This document shows, piece by piece, positions 1-10,883 of a DNA stretch of 64,000 nt. The notes beneath the pieces are model-generated. The model had not been told where the DNA came from. It was given only the letters and a program-made list of their open reading frames with translations, and searched no databases. Location: NCBI GenBank assembly GCA_003184365.1, contig NKYR01000078.1, forward strand, positions 66,167 to 130,166. Reading direction: 5' to 3'. Each line of letters begins with the position of its first letter. The stretch's first letter is position 1. Both the position numbers and the translations under genes were made by a program. The DNA is from Evernia prunastri. Lineage: Eukaryota; Ascomycota; Lecanoromycetes; Lecanorales; Parmeliaceae.

Positions 1-747
1 TGAGTGGTTGTAACATTAGCTTGGAACGTAGCAAGCTGATTCGCAAGCTGATCAGCCTGTGTACGGGGTAGAGCTGTATGTAGACTTTGGAGGCCTGCCG
101 CTGCAGCGAGGAAGGTATTTCTTCCATGGTCTCGATGCATAGACGGATCACAATCGCCTGGAGGGAGGGTTTGATCATAATACCTCGGTGACCATTCGTG
201 TGGAGTGGGTACATCGTCTATCCACCAACGAGGATGAAAAAGAGACAATGGGATAGGAAAGCCTTCAATACATGCTCTGAGTAAATAGTGGCGACAAGGC
301 AGTGCAAAAACACTAATAAGGGAGCAGTTGCAAGGACCTTCTTCTGGAATGTATGCGGGATTAGTAGCAATCTCAGTGGCCCACTGTTTAGTAGCAATCC
401 ACTCGGGATTGACCTTCTCAATGGCCCAAATGGTGATCCTTCCTATGACAATGCTGAAGGCCACCGGATCTATACCCCTGGGGCGATCGATACGAGAAGC
501 CTCAACCTCTTCACGAATCGAACGGTACCATCTTTTAAGCTCTGAATGCATGTCCCGGACGNAATCCTTGACTGAAGGCGTAATTCTGAAGGCGAGTCCA
601 GGCGTCATCGGGTACATCAAAAGTCTCATTTGGTGAAGGAGGCTCTAAATGCTCCTGCGGTATACCGTCAATAACCTTCTGAACCAAAGGCTTTAGGTCG
701 TCGTCGAGGCGGGGGTGAGGAGTCCATTGAGCAGCCTGAGTAGCCAT
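1..747 (-). mobile_element. MULE-type transposase remnant (SWIM zinc finger), runs off the left edge
   Basis: Reading from an ATG at 747, the protein starts MATQAAQWTPHPRL and reaches 'LQNYAFSQGF', where the single unknown base at 562 shifts the frame. If that base is skipped, the frame stays open to the window edge and contains CNCSLISVFALPCRHYLL, a SWIM-type zinc finger (CxC...CxH), followed by 'FHPRWWIDDVP'. SWIM fingers with a following WW segment are typical of the C-terminal part of fungal Mutator-like (MULE) transposases, and 'NETF...LQNYAFSQGF' resembles their FAR1-like N-terminus. The catalytic DDE core that should lie between the two parts is absent. Either this is an internally deleted copy, or the N at 562 hides a collapsed assembly gap. 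Terminal inverted repeats are not visible because the 3' end is outside the window. The family call rests on motifs remembered from the family, not a search. Confidence 0.65.
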
Positions 748-1377
748 AATAGCGACTGGTTGTGGTAAGACGATGTGGGTGGAAGAGGTGTTGTGGGTGG
801 AAGGTGATGAGGAAGCGAATATGAGGTGTGGATAGAAAGGTACATGAAATTGGGTTGTGTCTACACTAAAGACGAGGTACCTCGGCAACGCTACTATAGT
901 TCCGCATTATTATTTATCCGAAGTGTGCGGTGCGGCCGGAGTGTGCGCTCCCAAGACCTTCCGAAACGGACACGTTGAATGTATGGTTCGCAGGGCATAT
1001 GACTCCTGGCATGTGAATGGCAATGTAGATGCCCAAATGAAAAATGAGGAGAAGTGAAAGTATAAGACAAGTCAGATCGATTTTGTAGTACCTACTCCGT
1101 ACATACTCACAAACTAAGGTAGTACTCGCGTGGCTGCACTGCGAGCCTACCTAAGACTCTCCCCAGCCCTACAGCCCTATGGCCTTATAGCCCAGTCTAG
1201 TACCTTACCTTAGTCTCAGTAAATAAACCTCTAGGCTCTCCTCGCCTCTTTGATGCGCCCAACAGGTTTCAAGGGGCGCCCCCAAATTGAATCCAACATG
1301 GACTACAGTGATCACTATCTTTAAACACACCAATAAAATACCTTATTAGTATATACACTGATACACTTCTCGCATAA
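748..1377. other. Spacer between transposase remnant and DUF3405 gene
   Basis: No coding frame with codon or motif support was found. The last 60 bases before the ATG at 1378 are AT-rich (around 1335-1370) and are the likely core promoter or 5' UTR of the DUF3405 gene. The stretch 1140-1240 is a run of short, similar CTAG/CCTA-rich words without a clear repeat unit. Confidence 0.5.
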
Positions 1378-3592
1378 ATGGCCTCTACCACTCCCCCTCA
1401 TCTCCCCACTCCGCCATCAGGAGACATGGCATCCCCACGAACAATCCGCTACCTTCTACTCGCTCTCGCTTTCCTCACATCCCTCTGGTTTTGGCGACAG
1501 TCATCCCAACCAACACAAGAAGTGTCCTTTGCTTTCATCCCAGCAAAGCTATACGAACCGGACGCGATAGCCTGCACTGATCATCTCGCCGACGATCCTA
1601 GACCCGTCTCCCTGTGAGTGAGCTGACCCTCGTCCCTGACCCCCCTACTGACCTTGCTCTAGGAATCCAAAGGCCCCTCTCTTCCCCGCCTTCAAAGACG
1701 TCGTCAAAGGCCTACCCTCCAATACCTATGATCCCTACCCGGAATATAATAGTCGTGCATGGAGAAGTAAATGGCGGGGGGAGCATCAGCCATGTCTGGG
1801 GCCAAGAGGAACGGACGTGAATGGAAATCCGCATGATACGCTTGTGGTGCATCGCTTGCGGAAACAAGGTGGGTTCTAAGCGCGAAGTTGACTTGGTGGA
1901 TGACTGACGATGGATTCAGCCCCTGTCTCAATGTTTGGCTCCTACAACGTTACGGGACTCGCATCAGACTTCTGCCTTGACCGTCATGCCCGCTACGACC
2001 CGTATGGGTATGACGAGGGAGATCTTGAGGCCAATGGAGGGAGACGTAAAGCCAACCGCGCCGCCAAGGTGCAATGGGACAAAGTGGACTGGGGTTACTT
2101 GCAAGGGGACTGCCTCGTGAGGAATCAACACCGCTACGAACCTCCTCCTCGGGAAAACCGAACGACAACGTTGTGGATGCCTCGCCAAGAGGACATTGAA
2201 GATGTAGACAGTACCGTGGTCTTGCAGGATGACGGGCCGCCAAAGAGCATGTCCTACAGACTGTGGAAGTCAAGCCGGAGCTACAAACAGAGGACTGCGA
2301 TAGTCCTGCGCACCGAGGAGAGTAATGAGTGGACCATCGATACGTTGCAATATATACGATCCATGATCATGGAGCTATCGCTCCATTCTGGAGCGGAGTA
2401 CGAGGTGATCATCATGGTCGAGACCAAGGATGCCGATACCCGGATCTTCGACGATGATGCTTCCTATCAGCAGACATTAAAGAAGGCGGTACCTAATGAG
2501 TTTATGAACAATACTATACTCTTTAATCGGCAACTGCTGGAGAAGTGGTATCCAAAGGCTGGACAGCATGAGTACGTTTCTGTCTCTTCACCATCGAATG
2601 ACGCTGACCTCGCTCCAGGGCCAAGACCTCGCCGTCTGGCCATGTGGCCCAATCTTTGCAACTTTTGTCCCTCCTACGACCTGAGATCGAACACTTCTGG
2701 CAAATTGCCATGGATGTTCGGTATACAGGCCATCACTATCATCATCTGGAAACAATCTCAGCGTGGGCGAAGAAGCAGCCAAGAAAATACCTCTGGGAAC
2801 GTGCCTCTCGATATTACATCCCCCATGTTCATGGCAACTGGACGAACTTCATGGAAATCGTTGCAAATCAAACTTCTCTTGCAGTGAAGCCCCTCGACGA
2901 GGGTGAAAACAAAGGGGTTGGAGGGGTATGGGGCCCCGAGAAGACCGAAGGGATTGAGCCCATAGGCCCAACTCCGCCTACGGCATCGTCAGAACATGAT
3001 GATTATGAGTGGGGCGTCGGTGAAGACGCTGATATGATCAGCCTCGCACCTGTCTTCGATCCTGAGGGGACTTCATTCGTGTTGAAAGATAAAGTCGAAC
3101 ACTATCCCGAAGGCAATCATACCCCCAGACGAGCGACAGGCACCACATCGATGATCCGTCTTTCGAAACGCTTGCTGCGGGCTATGCATCACGGGCAAGT
3201 GAGCTCCGGCTTCTACATGCCCCCGGAGATGTACCCAGAATCCACAGCGTTACATCATGGCTTGAAACTAGTCGTCTTTCCGCTCCCAGTGTACCTGGAT
3301 TTTGCCAAGTCGCCTGAGAACATGAATGCTGCGTTCAATGCAGATGAGGGTAAGACAGTGTTGAACAACCCACCTGTGCACGATGGAACGTGGCATCGAA
3401 TGACGTATTGGGCGTCTATCGATGAGAAGACGACGTATCCGGACGAATTATATAAGCGGTGGCTAGGATACGTGAGTCTCTCTTTGAATTCAAAGCTCTC
3501 CTCTGCGTCGCATTGACATCCCACAGGGCAACGATCCTACCGAGAGACTGTGCCTTCCTGGCATGTTGCTGCATCCAGTGAAGGGAGTGTGA
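1378..3592 (+). CDS. DUF3405 family glycosyltransferase-like type II membrane protein
   Basis: Five exons, 1378-1613, 1663-1868, 1920-2571, 2619-3471 and 3527-3592, give an open frame of 670 residues. All introns are GT-AG and 47-55 nt long. Residues about 22-40 ('RYLLLALAFLTSLWFW') form a single N-terminal membrane anchor, as in Golgi type II enzymes. Downstream are hallmarks of the fungal DUF3405 family: 'YNSRAWRSKWRG', 'YGPYGY'-like 'YDPYGY', 'IRSMIMELSLHSGAEYEV', 'FWQIAMDVRYTGHHYHHLE', 'KQPRKYLWERASRYYIP' and the ending 'RLCLPGMLLHPVKGV'. The family is confined to fungi and has a glycosyltransferase-like fold, but its substrate is not known to me; a role in Golgi glycan or cell wall assembly is inference. 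The start is the first ATG and precedes the anchor directly. Confidence 0.88.
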
Positions 3593-3863
3593 AGATATTC
3601 GGGTCACCAAAACCCTGACGCCCGTCCCCCAGGATTGCCAGCGCCGCGTGGATCCTGTAAACGAGGACATAACACTATGAGCAACATTTCCTGAAATGAC
3701 AGGACATGAGTGCTCGAAGCCTCACAGAAAGACTTGATTTGGCACGAAACGCGGCGCCAAGTGATACGCCTAACGAGGAAGAGGTGGAGAAAGGGAAGAG
3801 GAGGAAGCCTTGGGTGAGGATATATATCAGACAGTAGGGAAAGCAATCTTTGGGGATGTGGAT

Positions 3864-3893
3864 GTTCATCCAGTTCATGTTCATCCAGTTCAT
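3864..3893. repeat. Two-copy 15-bp tandem repeat
   Basis: The unit TGTTCATCCAGTTCA occurs twice head to tail with no mismatch, in the spacer downstream of the DUF3405 gene. Slippage is the simplest origin. No function can be read from it. Confidence 0.85.
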
Positions 3894-4580
3894 ATTCCAA
3901 CCAGGTGCTTTCCCATCTCGCCCGATACTCACTTCTGCTTGTCCAGCGATAACGAAGAATATTCAGCGGAATCTCTGGAGATGCACAAGCTGAAATGATG
4001 TTGGCTTGAGTCACATCGCAACAAATTCTCAGGCTTCATCTTCAGCATCTCTTTTTATCTCTTTTCAGTCAAGAAGCGTCAGTTGCAAGCTCATCTATTC
4101 TGGTATTGCACCGTGAAGATCAACGCAATACTTCTGAGCCTGGATTGCAACTCAATGCGATGATAATCTTAACAAGATTAATTTCTAGCCCTGAAGCCTC
4201 ACTCTGAGCCACTTCCGGCTTCGATGGTTTCGACTTATATCTATATGTTTGTTTCTACTCAACGCGTGTTCGGTCCGAAGTGCAACGTTCCTCGCATTCA
4301 AAAAAGCCGCTAGGCGCTTGAAAATACGAGTTTCGTGCGAAGACTCGTGGAAATTCCCCAAAACGGGTAAGATGATGGATGTTACTTCAGCGTCAGATCT
4401 GTTGCACCGCCCGATGGCAACTTTCACCATTTAATTACGCTGCTCGCTTATGTAAATCCTATCTTTCCCTGCGTGGATATGCAAATTACAGTCAGCCTTA
4501 ACATTTGGGGGCCAATCGCGAACTTTTCCTTACCAGTCTTTTTGACGGGGCAGTGTCCGAAACTTCAGCAATGCTTCGAT

Positions 4581-4587
4581 TATATAG
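4581..4587 (+). promoter_or_regulatory. TATA-box-like element upstream of the OST-alpha gene
   Basis: TATATAG lies 171 bases upstream of the ATG at 4758, at the start of a purine-poor 5' leader. Position and sequence fit a core promoter element, but start sites cannot be read from sequence. Confidence 0.35.
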
Positions 4588-4757
4588 AGCGAGCTCGTGC
4601 TGCCCATAATGAACGGTCATTCCAGTCCAGTTCACCCACAGTTCCCATTGACTTCCACCATCTACCCCCTGCGATTGGCCAGCACAAATCCTTCAATCCA
4701 CCCGACAAATCGTCTCAATTGTCCAATCGCCGGCATCTCCCAGGCCTTCCCTTCGCG

Positions 4758-6243
4758 ATGGGACTGTTCAGTTCCAGCAGCAGCTCAAACAATACATGCC
4801 CCTCGATAACCACAGGCCCCCAGTACGGTACGAAGCTTTCAGCAACCCCAACCTCACATTATACAGAATCAATACTAACAGCAACCACTTCAGGCGCAGA
4901 CACGGTCGTCGGCTCTCTTACCTTCCACAGATTCACCATCATCCTCTGCGGAGCCTTCACCGCAGCCACCTTCTTCAGTTCCGGCGTCCAGATTGTGCGA
5001 CATGCAACCCATTTTAGCAATCCCAGCCAACAGACCCAGTACGTCCTACTCCCGGCTAATAGTGGCCAGACTTCAATCTGACCCTCACCCAACAGTATCC
5101 TACGCATCGTCGGCATGGTCCCGACCTTCGCGCTCGTCTTTTTCCTCGCCGGCTCCATACCCTCCGCGGCAATCTATCTGCAGCCGTGGGCGGACGCCTA
5201 CGAAGCCGTTGCTCTGACGAGCTATTTCCTTTTACTGGTCACGTATACGGTACCGGATCCGCAGAAGCGGGAAGCGTTCTTCCATCGGCTGCAGCAGTCG
5301 AAGAGCGGTGGCGGAGGTAGCCTGAAATGGTACCGTGTAAGTTCCGGCACCAATTTCGACACTCCGTGGGCAACGGTTGGGCTGACCTGTTGGGATCAGC
5401 GGACCTGGTCCCTCGTATTCCAATACATACCCGTCTCGTTCATCGTGGCCATCGCAACGGACGCCACGCAAGCAGCCGGCAAATACTGTGTTAATGGGCA
5501 CGGTGTGCACTACGCCCACATCTGGGTACGCAATTCATTCCTCCCCTCTGCATCCGATCCCGCGAGAGTCCAACCCGGCTAACGGACACGTGTCCCCCCA
5601 AAAGTTGACAATCATCCACACCGTCTCCGTCGCCATCGCGTTCCTCCGCCTCCTGCAGTTCTACAAACGCCTACGCGCCGAGCTGCGAGACCACCACGTC
5701 GTGCCCAAGCTCGTCGCGATCAAAGGCGTCGTCTTCCTCAGCACGCTGCAAGGGCTCGTCTTCAGCATCCTCTCCTCCACCGGCGCCGTGGAGCCCGGCC
5801 CCACCCTCTCCTACGACGACGTCTACTTCGGCATCCCTTCGATCCTCATCTGCGGCGAGATGGTGCTCTTCTCGCTGTACAACTTCCACGCCTACAGCGT
5901 GAAACCCTACATCCTCGCCTCCGGCGCCGTCGAATCGCCACCGTTCGGCAGCGGGGCGCGGTACCACGGCGGGTTCCTGGGCATCAAAGCCCTGCTCGCG
6001 GCTCTGAACCCGATGGATATCGCAAGCGGGCTCGTGCTAGCGGTGACGTACCTTTTCTCAAGCCCGGAGCCGTCGCGCGGGTATAACGCGCTGCCTCTAC
6101 GCCAGACCAGGAACGCGAGTGCGCCTCCGGCCTACTATCCGCATGCACCGTCGGACTATGCGGGATATCAGGAGGGGCGAGGGCACAGTCCCGACCCGAT
6201 TGAGTATGGGCGTGTGGAGCGATATACGCCGCTTCCGAGGTGA
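4758..6243 (+). CDS. OST-alpha/TMEM184 (DUF300) family seven-helix membrane protein
   Basis: Exons 4758-4827, 4894-5038, 5096-5336, 5400-5525 and 5605-6243 join to 406 residues. Intron 1 has a textbook TACTAAC branch site just before its CTTCAG acceptor. Seven hydrophobic segments are visible: around 'FTIILCGAFTAATFF', 'ILRIVGMVPTFALVFFLAG', 'AVALTSYFLLLVTYTV', 'VFQYIPVSFIVAIATD', 'IIHTVSVAIAFLRLLQFY', 'KGVVFLSTLQGLVFSIL' and 'IPSILICGEMVLFSLYNF'. 'MVPTFAL' followed by 'YLQPWADAYEAVALTSYFLL' is typical of the organic solute transporter alpha family. The C-terminal tail of about 90 residues is hydrophilic and Pro/Tyr-rich. Fungal members are poorly characterised; transport activity is inferred from the animal homologue. 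Intron 3 (5337-5399) is 63 nt with no stop, so its retention would add 21 residues in frame. Confidence 0.85.
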
Positions 6244-7625
6244 CGGGATGATGATAAATCAGAAGGGATTCACTTAGTGCATCTACCGTCAAAGCGATGA
6301 AAGGAGCGTGGAAGCTCTTTGGTTTTCTGTATGCATTTAGCTTCGGGAGCGCTTTTGGACATGACTGGAAGACACGTACGAGGTCTCTGCATAGTGTGGC
6401 GTTGGGATCGCAGTTGCATAGCGTTGGCGCTAGAAGTGAGGCGACGACTGCATCAATGGTACCTCCGTAGCTAGTGTCTACGGAGTATAGACGACGCATG
6501 CGTTTGAACTTATCCTTGGTATCCGTCTTAACCACTATGTCGGCGTCTGTCGCACCTCCTTCAACGACAGAGCCCAGGACCATGGTCAATCGCTAATTAC
6601 AAGCACCGTGGCAAAAGATCACATGTTGATCTTGCGTATCTGCGCGACGTCGCGTGCTTTACTGGACAAGATGCACATGTATCGAAAAGGACCTCAAAAG
6701 AAGGAGAAGGGAAAAAGGAAACTTGAAAAAGCCAACAAACGAAAACAAACCATGGCTCCTACTCAGCACCGTACAATCATACCCACAAGCTCAACGAATC
6801 GATTCAAATCCCCAAGTGTTCGTTCTGGAATAAAAGACCTGGACCAAAAACGTTGAAACATCGCAGGAACCATCCCATTCTCACCCCCCTCCCCCTCCCC
6901 TACCACACACCTCCACGCCCGCCATCCACCCTCCCTTCCCAGACCCAGCTCATGCCTCTCCCTTCCCTCCGTCACGCCTATTCCTTCCCTCAACCAGGCC
7001 ATAAATCACGCGGCCGCCGCCACTCACCTCTCAAAGCACCCAAGTTCCAAAGAGTCGACGACGAAGGCAAGACAGTAGGCCCGACCGCGACGGCAGCTCC
7101 GTCACTTTGACCCTCTCAGCGAGCTCGCGCGGGGGTTCGCACACACGCGGCTAAACGGGGCCGTTTGCGTGTGTTTGGACTGTATGCTGTGTGATGTGTG
7201 ACGTGAAGGGCGTAAGGAGGGTTATCGCGCTCTGATGCGCCGTTGGGATGACGGACCGCGCCGTGGTATTTCTCCAGGCTCTCGAGTCTCGAGTGGCCAG
7301 ATCGGGTTTCAGATGGGATTCAGAAGTCGTTGCGTGGTTAGCCTGTTTGTTGAGCAAGGAATTCCTCGGAGCGGCAAGGATGGCATAGTGGTACTGTTGC
7401 AGGATCTTGTATAGATCAACGGTGACCAGTTTCAGGAGAACGAGAAGAGCCTTACATTTTCGGGGCCCGTTCTCGTACCCGGGAACACGTTTGGGAAAGC
7501 TGCTGTATCTGTATGGATAACAAAATGTTCGTTGTATTCCGGGTGCAAAGTATTGATTGATAGTGCTACACTGTTGTTTGCTAGGGTGAGCACAGTATAA
7601 GGGTTGGCTACTTGCCATTGTCAGT
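6244..7625. other. Convergent 3' region between OST-alpha and the surface-repeat gene
   Basis: Both flanking genes end here, so most of it should be 3' UTR. One weak candidate stands out: an ATG at 6751 in good context (AAACCATGGC) opens a 34-codon frame, and a second frame from 6952 to 7110 with C-rich third positions encodes a basic peptide ending 'TATAAPSL'. I could not join them by a plausible intron, so neither is called as a gene. Confidence 0.4.
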
Positions 7626-10600
7626 CTAGCATACACACATAAGCGCAGCCATTACGGTCGCTGACACCGCCATCTTACTCCACCAATAACGACTTTTCAG
7701 ACTCGCCCCACTCCCTCGAAAGACTAGCACACCGGCACTCGTACCATTCACACCCCCAGTTGAAACATTACCCTGCGCTGGCGCTGCCGGGTTGGTTTCA
7801 AAGGGACCAAACGGCCCCCCCGATCCAAATGCTCCCATAACAAGACCGGCCAAGCCTACACTCTTCTCTCTCAAGCCCGCTTTCTCACTCCCAAGCGGAA
7901 TCGTTTTTGATCCCACCATCAATTGTGCGGCCGTGTCAAGGGATACAAGCGTCCCATTGATAGCGACGCCAGGAGCCCCAGGAGTCAAAGTAGCGCCTGC
8001 CATTACAAGGGCGGTCGATCCGACCGTGATGACCTGTCCATCGATGGTAGTGGTGAATGAGTTCGCCACTCCTGATGATGGTCCGGCACCGATTCCTCCC
8101 ATTATGAGCCCTCCTACACCTACACTCCCGCTCTGGAGGGCAATGGTCTTGGGACCTACAATCAAATGACCAGCTGCGTTGAGAGAGACCAACGTTCCGC
8201 CCACGGTAACGCCGGATGCACCTGGCGTCAAGGCGGTGCCAGCGATGGCAATTCCATTGGGCGCTACGGTGATGACTTCGCCTCCGATTTTAGTAGCGAT
8301 CGAGTTCTGAGACTCGGATTCGAGAGCTAAGGTTTTCGGGCCCAATATCAGATGGCTGGCGGTGTCCAAGTATATCAACGTTCCAGCGAGTGTGATGCCG
8401 GGATCTCCCGGACTCAAGGTCGTTCCTGCGACAATAATAGCGTTCGGCGCCGCAGTGATAGCCTGGCCAACTATGTTTGTGGTGATTGTCTGGGGTACTT
8501 TTGATGTAAGAGATATTGTCTTCGAGCCCACGACAAACCGTCCAGCTGTATCGAGAGATAGTACCGTCCCGTCAACTGTTGTACCGGGTGCCCCTGGACT
8601 TAGAGTATTGCCTGCAATTGCAACAACATTTGATGCTGCAGTGATTGCTTGGCCACCAATAGTAGTGGTCATCGGGGTCGGAGTACCATGAGAGGGCGTC
8701 TCAACGTCTTGGTCATCTATAGTCTTGGGCTGGCCTTCTGTGAAATCGTCGGAAGGATCTACTGCATAAGTCTGTTTTGAATCAAGTTGTGGAACTGAAT
8801 CTGCATTCCGATCCGACCCTTGACTTTTATGGACTTGCCCAGAACCTCCATTGTCACCACTACCTTGATGAGGATCGCTGCCTTGATCAGGGTCGTTTGA
8901 TCCTTTAGGATCGCTGTTTGCCGCTATTGTATTAAGCCGTGACTGCGGTGATGGACTCTCTTGGGCTCCAGGGTCATTAGGCTGAGGTCCAAAGTCAGGT
9001 TCCTTCTGCTTTGGGGGAGCTGAGGCTGTCGTCACCGTCGCCTTTGGCTGATCTAGTGTGGGGGTATTCGCAGGTACAGGCATTGAATTTTTCGCGCCGA
9101 GTGTCTGTCCAGCTTCTAGATTTAGAGTAGGACTTGCCCCGGGATGAACTTTAGGGTCGCTGTGCGAGACAGGTGGGGGGGCTAGCGCTGTTCCTGCTTT
9201 TAGAGTACTCGGGGGATCGTATGCTGTGAACAATTCGTCTGCGCAGTGGGAGAGCCAAGGAATCATCTCCTTAAGCTTACTAGGTAAAGCAATAAGAGGG
9301 CGGTATGGTTCACCGGGCTGCGGTTTGTACCAATTTTCTTCCTGAAGAAATGATATCAGCTCGATGTGTAGCAGACTTGACAAACCATATTTACCATTAC
9401 GCTTTGCGGTGGGCAAGGCAGATCATTGAAGTTGAAACTTTTTGTTGTCAAACGACCATCTCCGGCTCCATCGCCAAGCCCAAGAGGCCCAGCAATCGTT
9501 GTCAGCTCTCCAGGGGCGAAGGCGATCATCGTTGAGGATATGTCAATACCGCCGCATTGGTCAGTTGCTTGGATCCCGTGAAAATTGGCGTAAACAGACG
9601 GGGAGGTACTAACACAGTTGATATTCCTATCAGTTTGAGCGTTCATATATTCAGATAGAGACTTACAAGGTGAAATTGCCTGAGACCATGGTACTTACTG
9701 GCAAACTATCTTTTTGGCTAATAGAAGATGGGATGATTAGAGTGTGACCTCGCGCATGCATTGTTGCATGTCGGTCACGAACCTTTGCTGATCCGTTTGA
9801 CCCTTGAGACATTACATCACTTTCAGTACACGGGGATGGGGACCACGGATCTGAAACGTAGACTTTGACCAAAAGGGTGCCGATTTTCCGGATCATAGCT
9901 GTAGTAATCGTACCCGGGTCTGTGACGCTTCTTGATAGGATGGTATCAAGATATGTTGTTGGTTTTATTGTGCAGCCCCAGAAAAACTCAGTAGTAGTGG
10001 ATGTGCCATCGAACCACGATGCCTTTGTAGCACCAAAATCGACTGGTCTGACACTGTCTCCGATAATGCTAAGACACGACGTGTTCACATCAGGCTCGGG
10101 CCAGTAATAGATGTCCACGTTTTGAACGTTCGTTTCGCATATATCACAGCACGATGGATGGGCCCCTGACACAAAATGGTACTGATAGGGGTCCATCTGA
10201 ACAGCGATGTGGGAATCAGGATCGAAGTCACTCTCATGAATTGCAGCCCATTCCATACCGGCCGACGCGCACTGGTGCGATCTCATCCAACTTTTCATTT
10301 TTCGAAACTCGGACACTCTGCTCGGAGAGTTGTATTCGTTGCAGTTCGATGCATTTCCTAGGTTCACGGATCCTTCCAGGATAAAGCATCTGTTGCTCAG
10401 GACATCTCGCTGAAAACTTGGGTCAAAGAACGTGTCTCTCGCCAACGTCCAATTTCCTGAGCAAGAGGGATCCCATAGCAAGCAAGGATCGTTCTTGCTT
10501 GTGCCATTGACCTTCCCCACCGTTCCGTTGATCTTTTCAGACGAGCAATAAAGGTCCTCAATCGCGCAGGTTCCCGACTGTATGTCCTGATTTGATTTGG

Positions 10601-10883
10601 TGACTCTGTGATCTCCAGTAGATTTGGTATTGGGGTTGACTGGAATTGGCAAGGCAGCAGTGGCACCGGCTACTATGTGAGTACGATTGTTGATTAGACT
10701 CCTAGATGTAGAAGCCGAAGAGCTACTGTTTCCTTGGATTAAAGCTGACGCTGTGAAGATATTCGATGCGGCTGTGACAGAAGGCCTCGAGACTCGTCTC
10801 AACAGCGTTTGACGTGCAAGGATGACGTGATTCTCATGTTTCAGTAGAGAGAGGAGTAATAGAAATTTGATTAAGCAGCGCAT
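7626..10883 (-). CDS. Large secreted or GPI-anchored repetitive surface protein
   Basis: Three exons on the minus strand (10883-9667, 9608-9395, 9341-7626; introns GTAAGT...TAG and GTAAAT...CAG) give 1048 residues. The N-terminus 'MRCLIKFLLLLSLL' is a short secretion signal. The first about 480 residues form a Cys-containing, N-glycosylation-rich domain. A linker rich in Pro, Ser, Asp and Gln (around 560-690) leads to four imperfect repeats of about 55 residues, built on 'GQAITAAPNAIIVAGTTLSP', then 'GTLVSLD' and 'VGPKTIAL'. The protein ends with a short hydrophobic stretch ('SKMAVSATVMAALMCVC') preceded by small residues, consistent with a GPI signal but short for a membrane span. Similar repeat proteins are widespread in ascomycete secretomes with unknown function. 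A cell-wall or adhesive role is inference. Confidence 0.8.

Larger units (their letters stand above)
3593..4757. other. Spacer: 3' UTR of DUF3405 gene and promoter of OST-alpha gene
   Basis: No supported gene. Open frames here lack family motifs, and one on the minus strand owes its repeated 'ELDEH' residues to the tandem repeat at 3864-3893. Confidence 0.5.

Noticed and set aside
3604..4014. Minus-strand frame of 136 codons downstream of the DUF3405 gene
   Set aside because: Its repeated 'ELDEH' comes from the 15-bp tandem repeat, it overlaps the 3' UTR, and it has no family motif.
7151..7636. Minus-strand frame of 161 codons
   Set aside because: It overlaps the end of the surface-repeat gene in another frame and lies in its 3' region; composition looks random.
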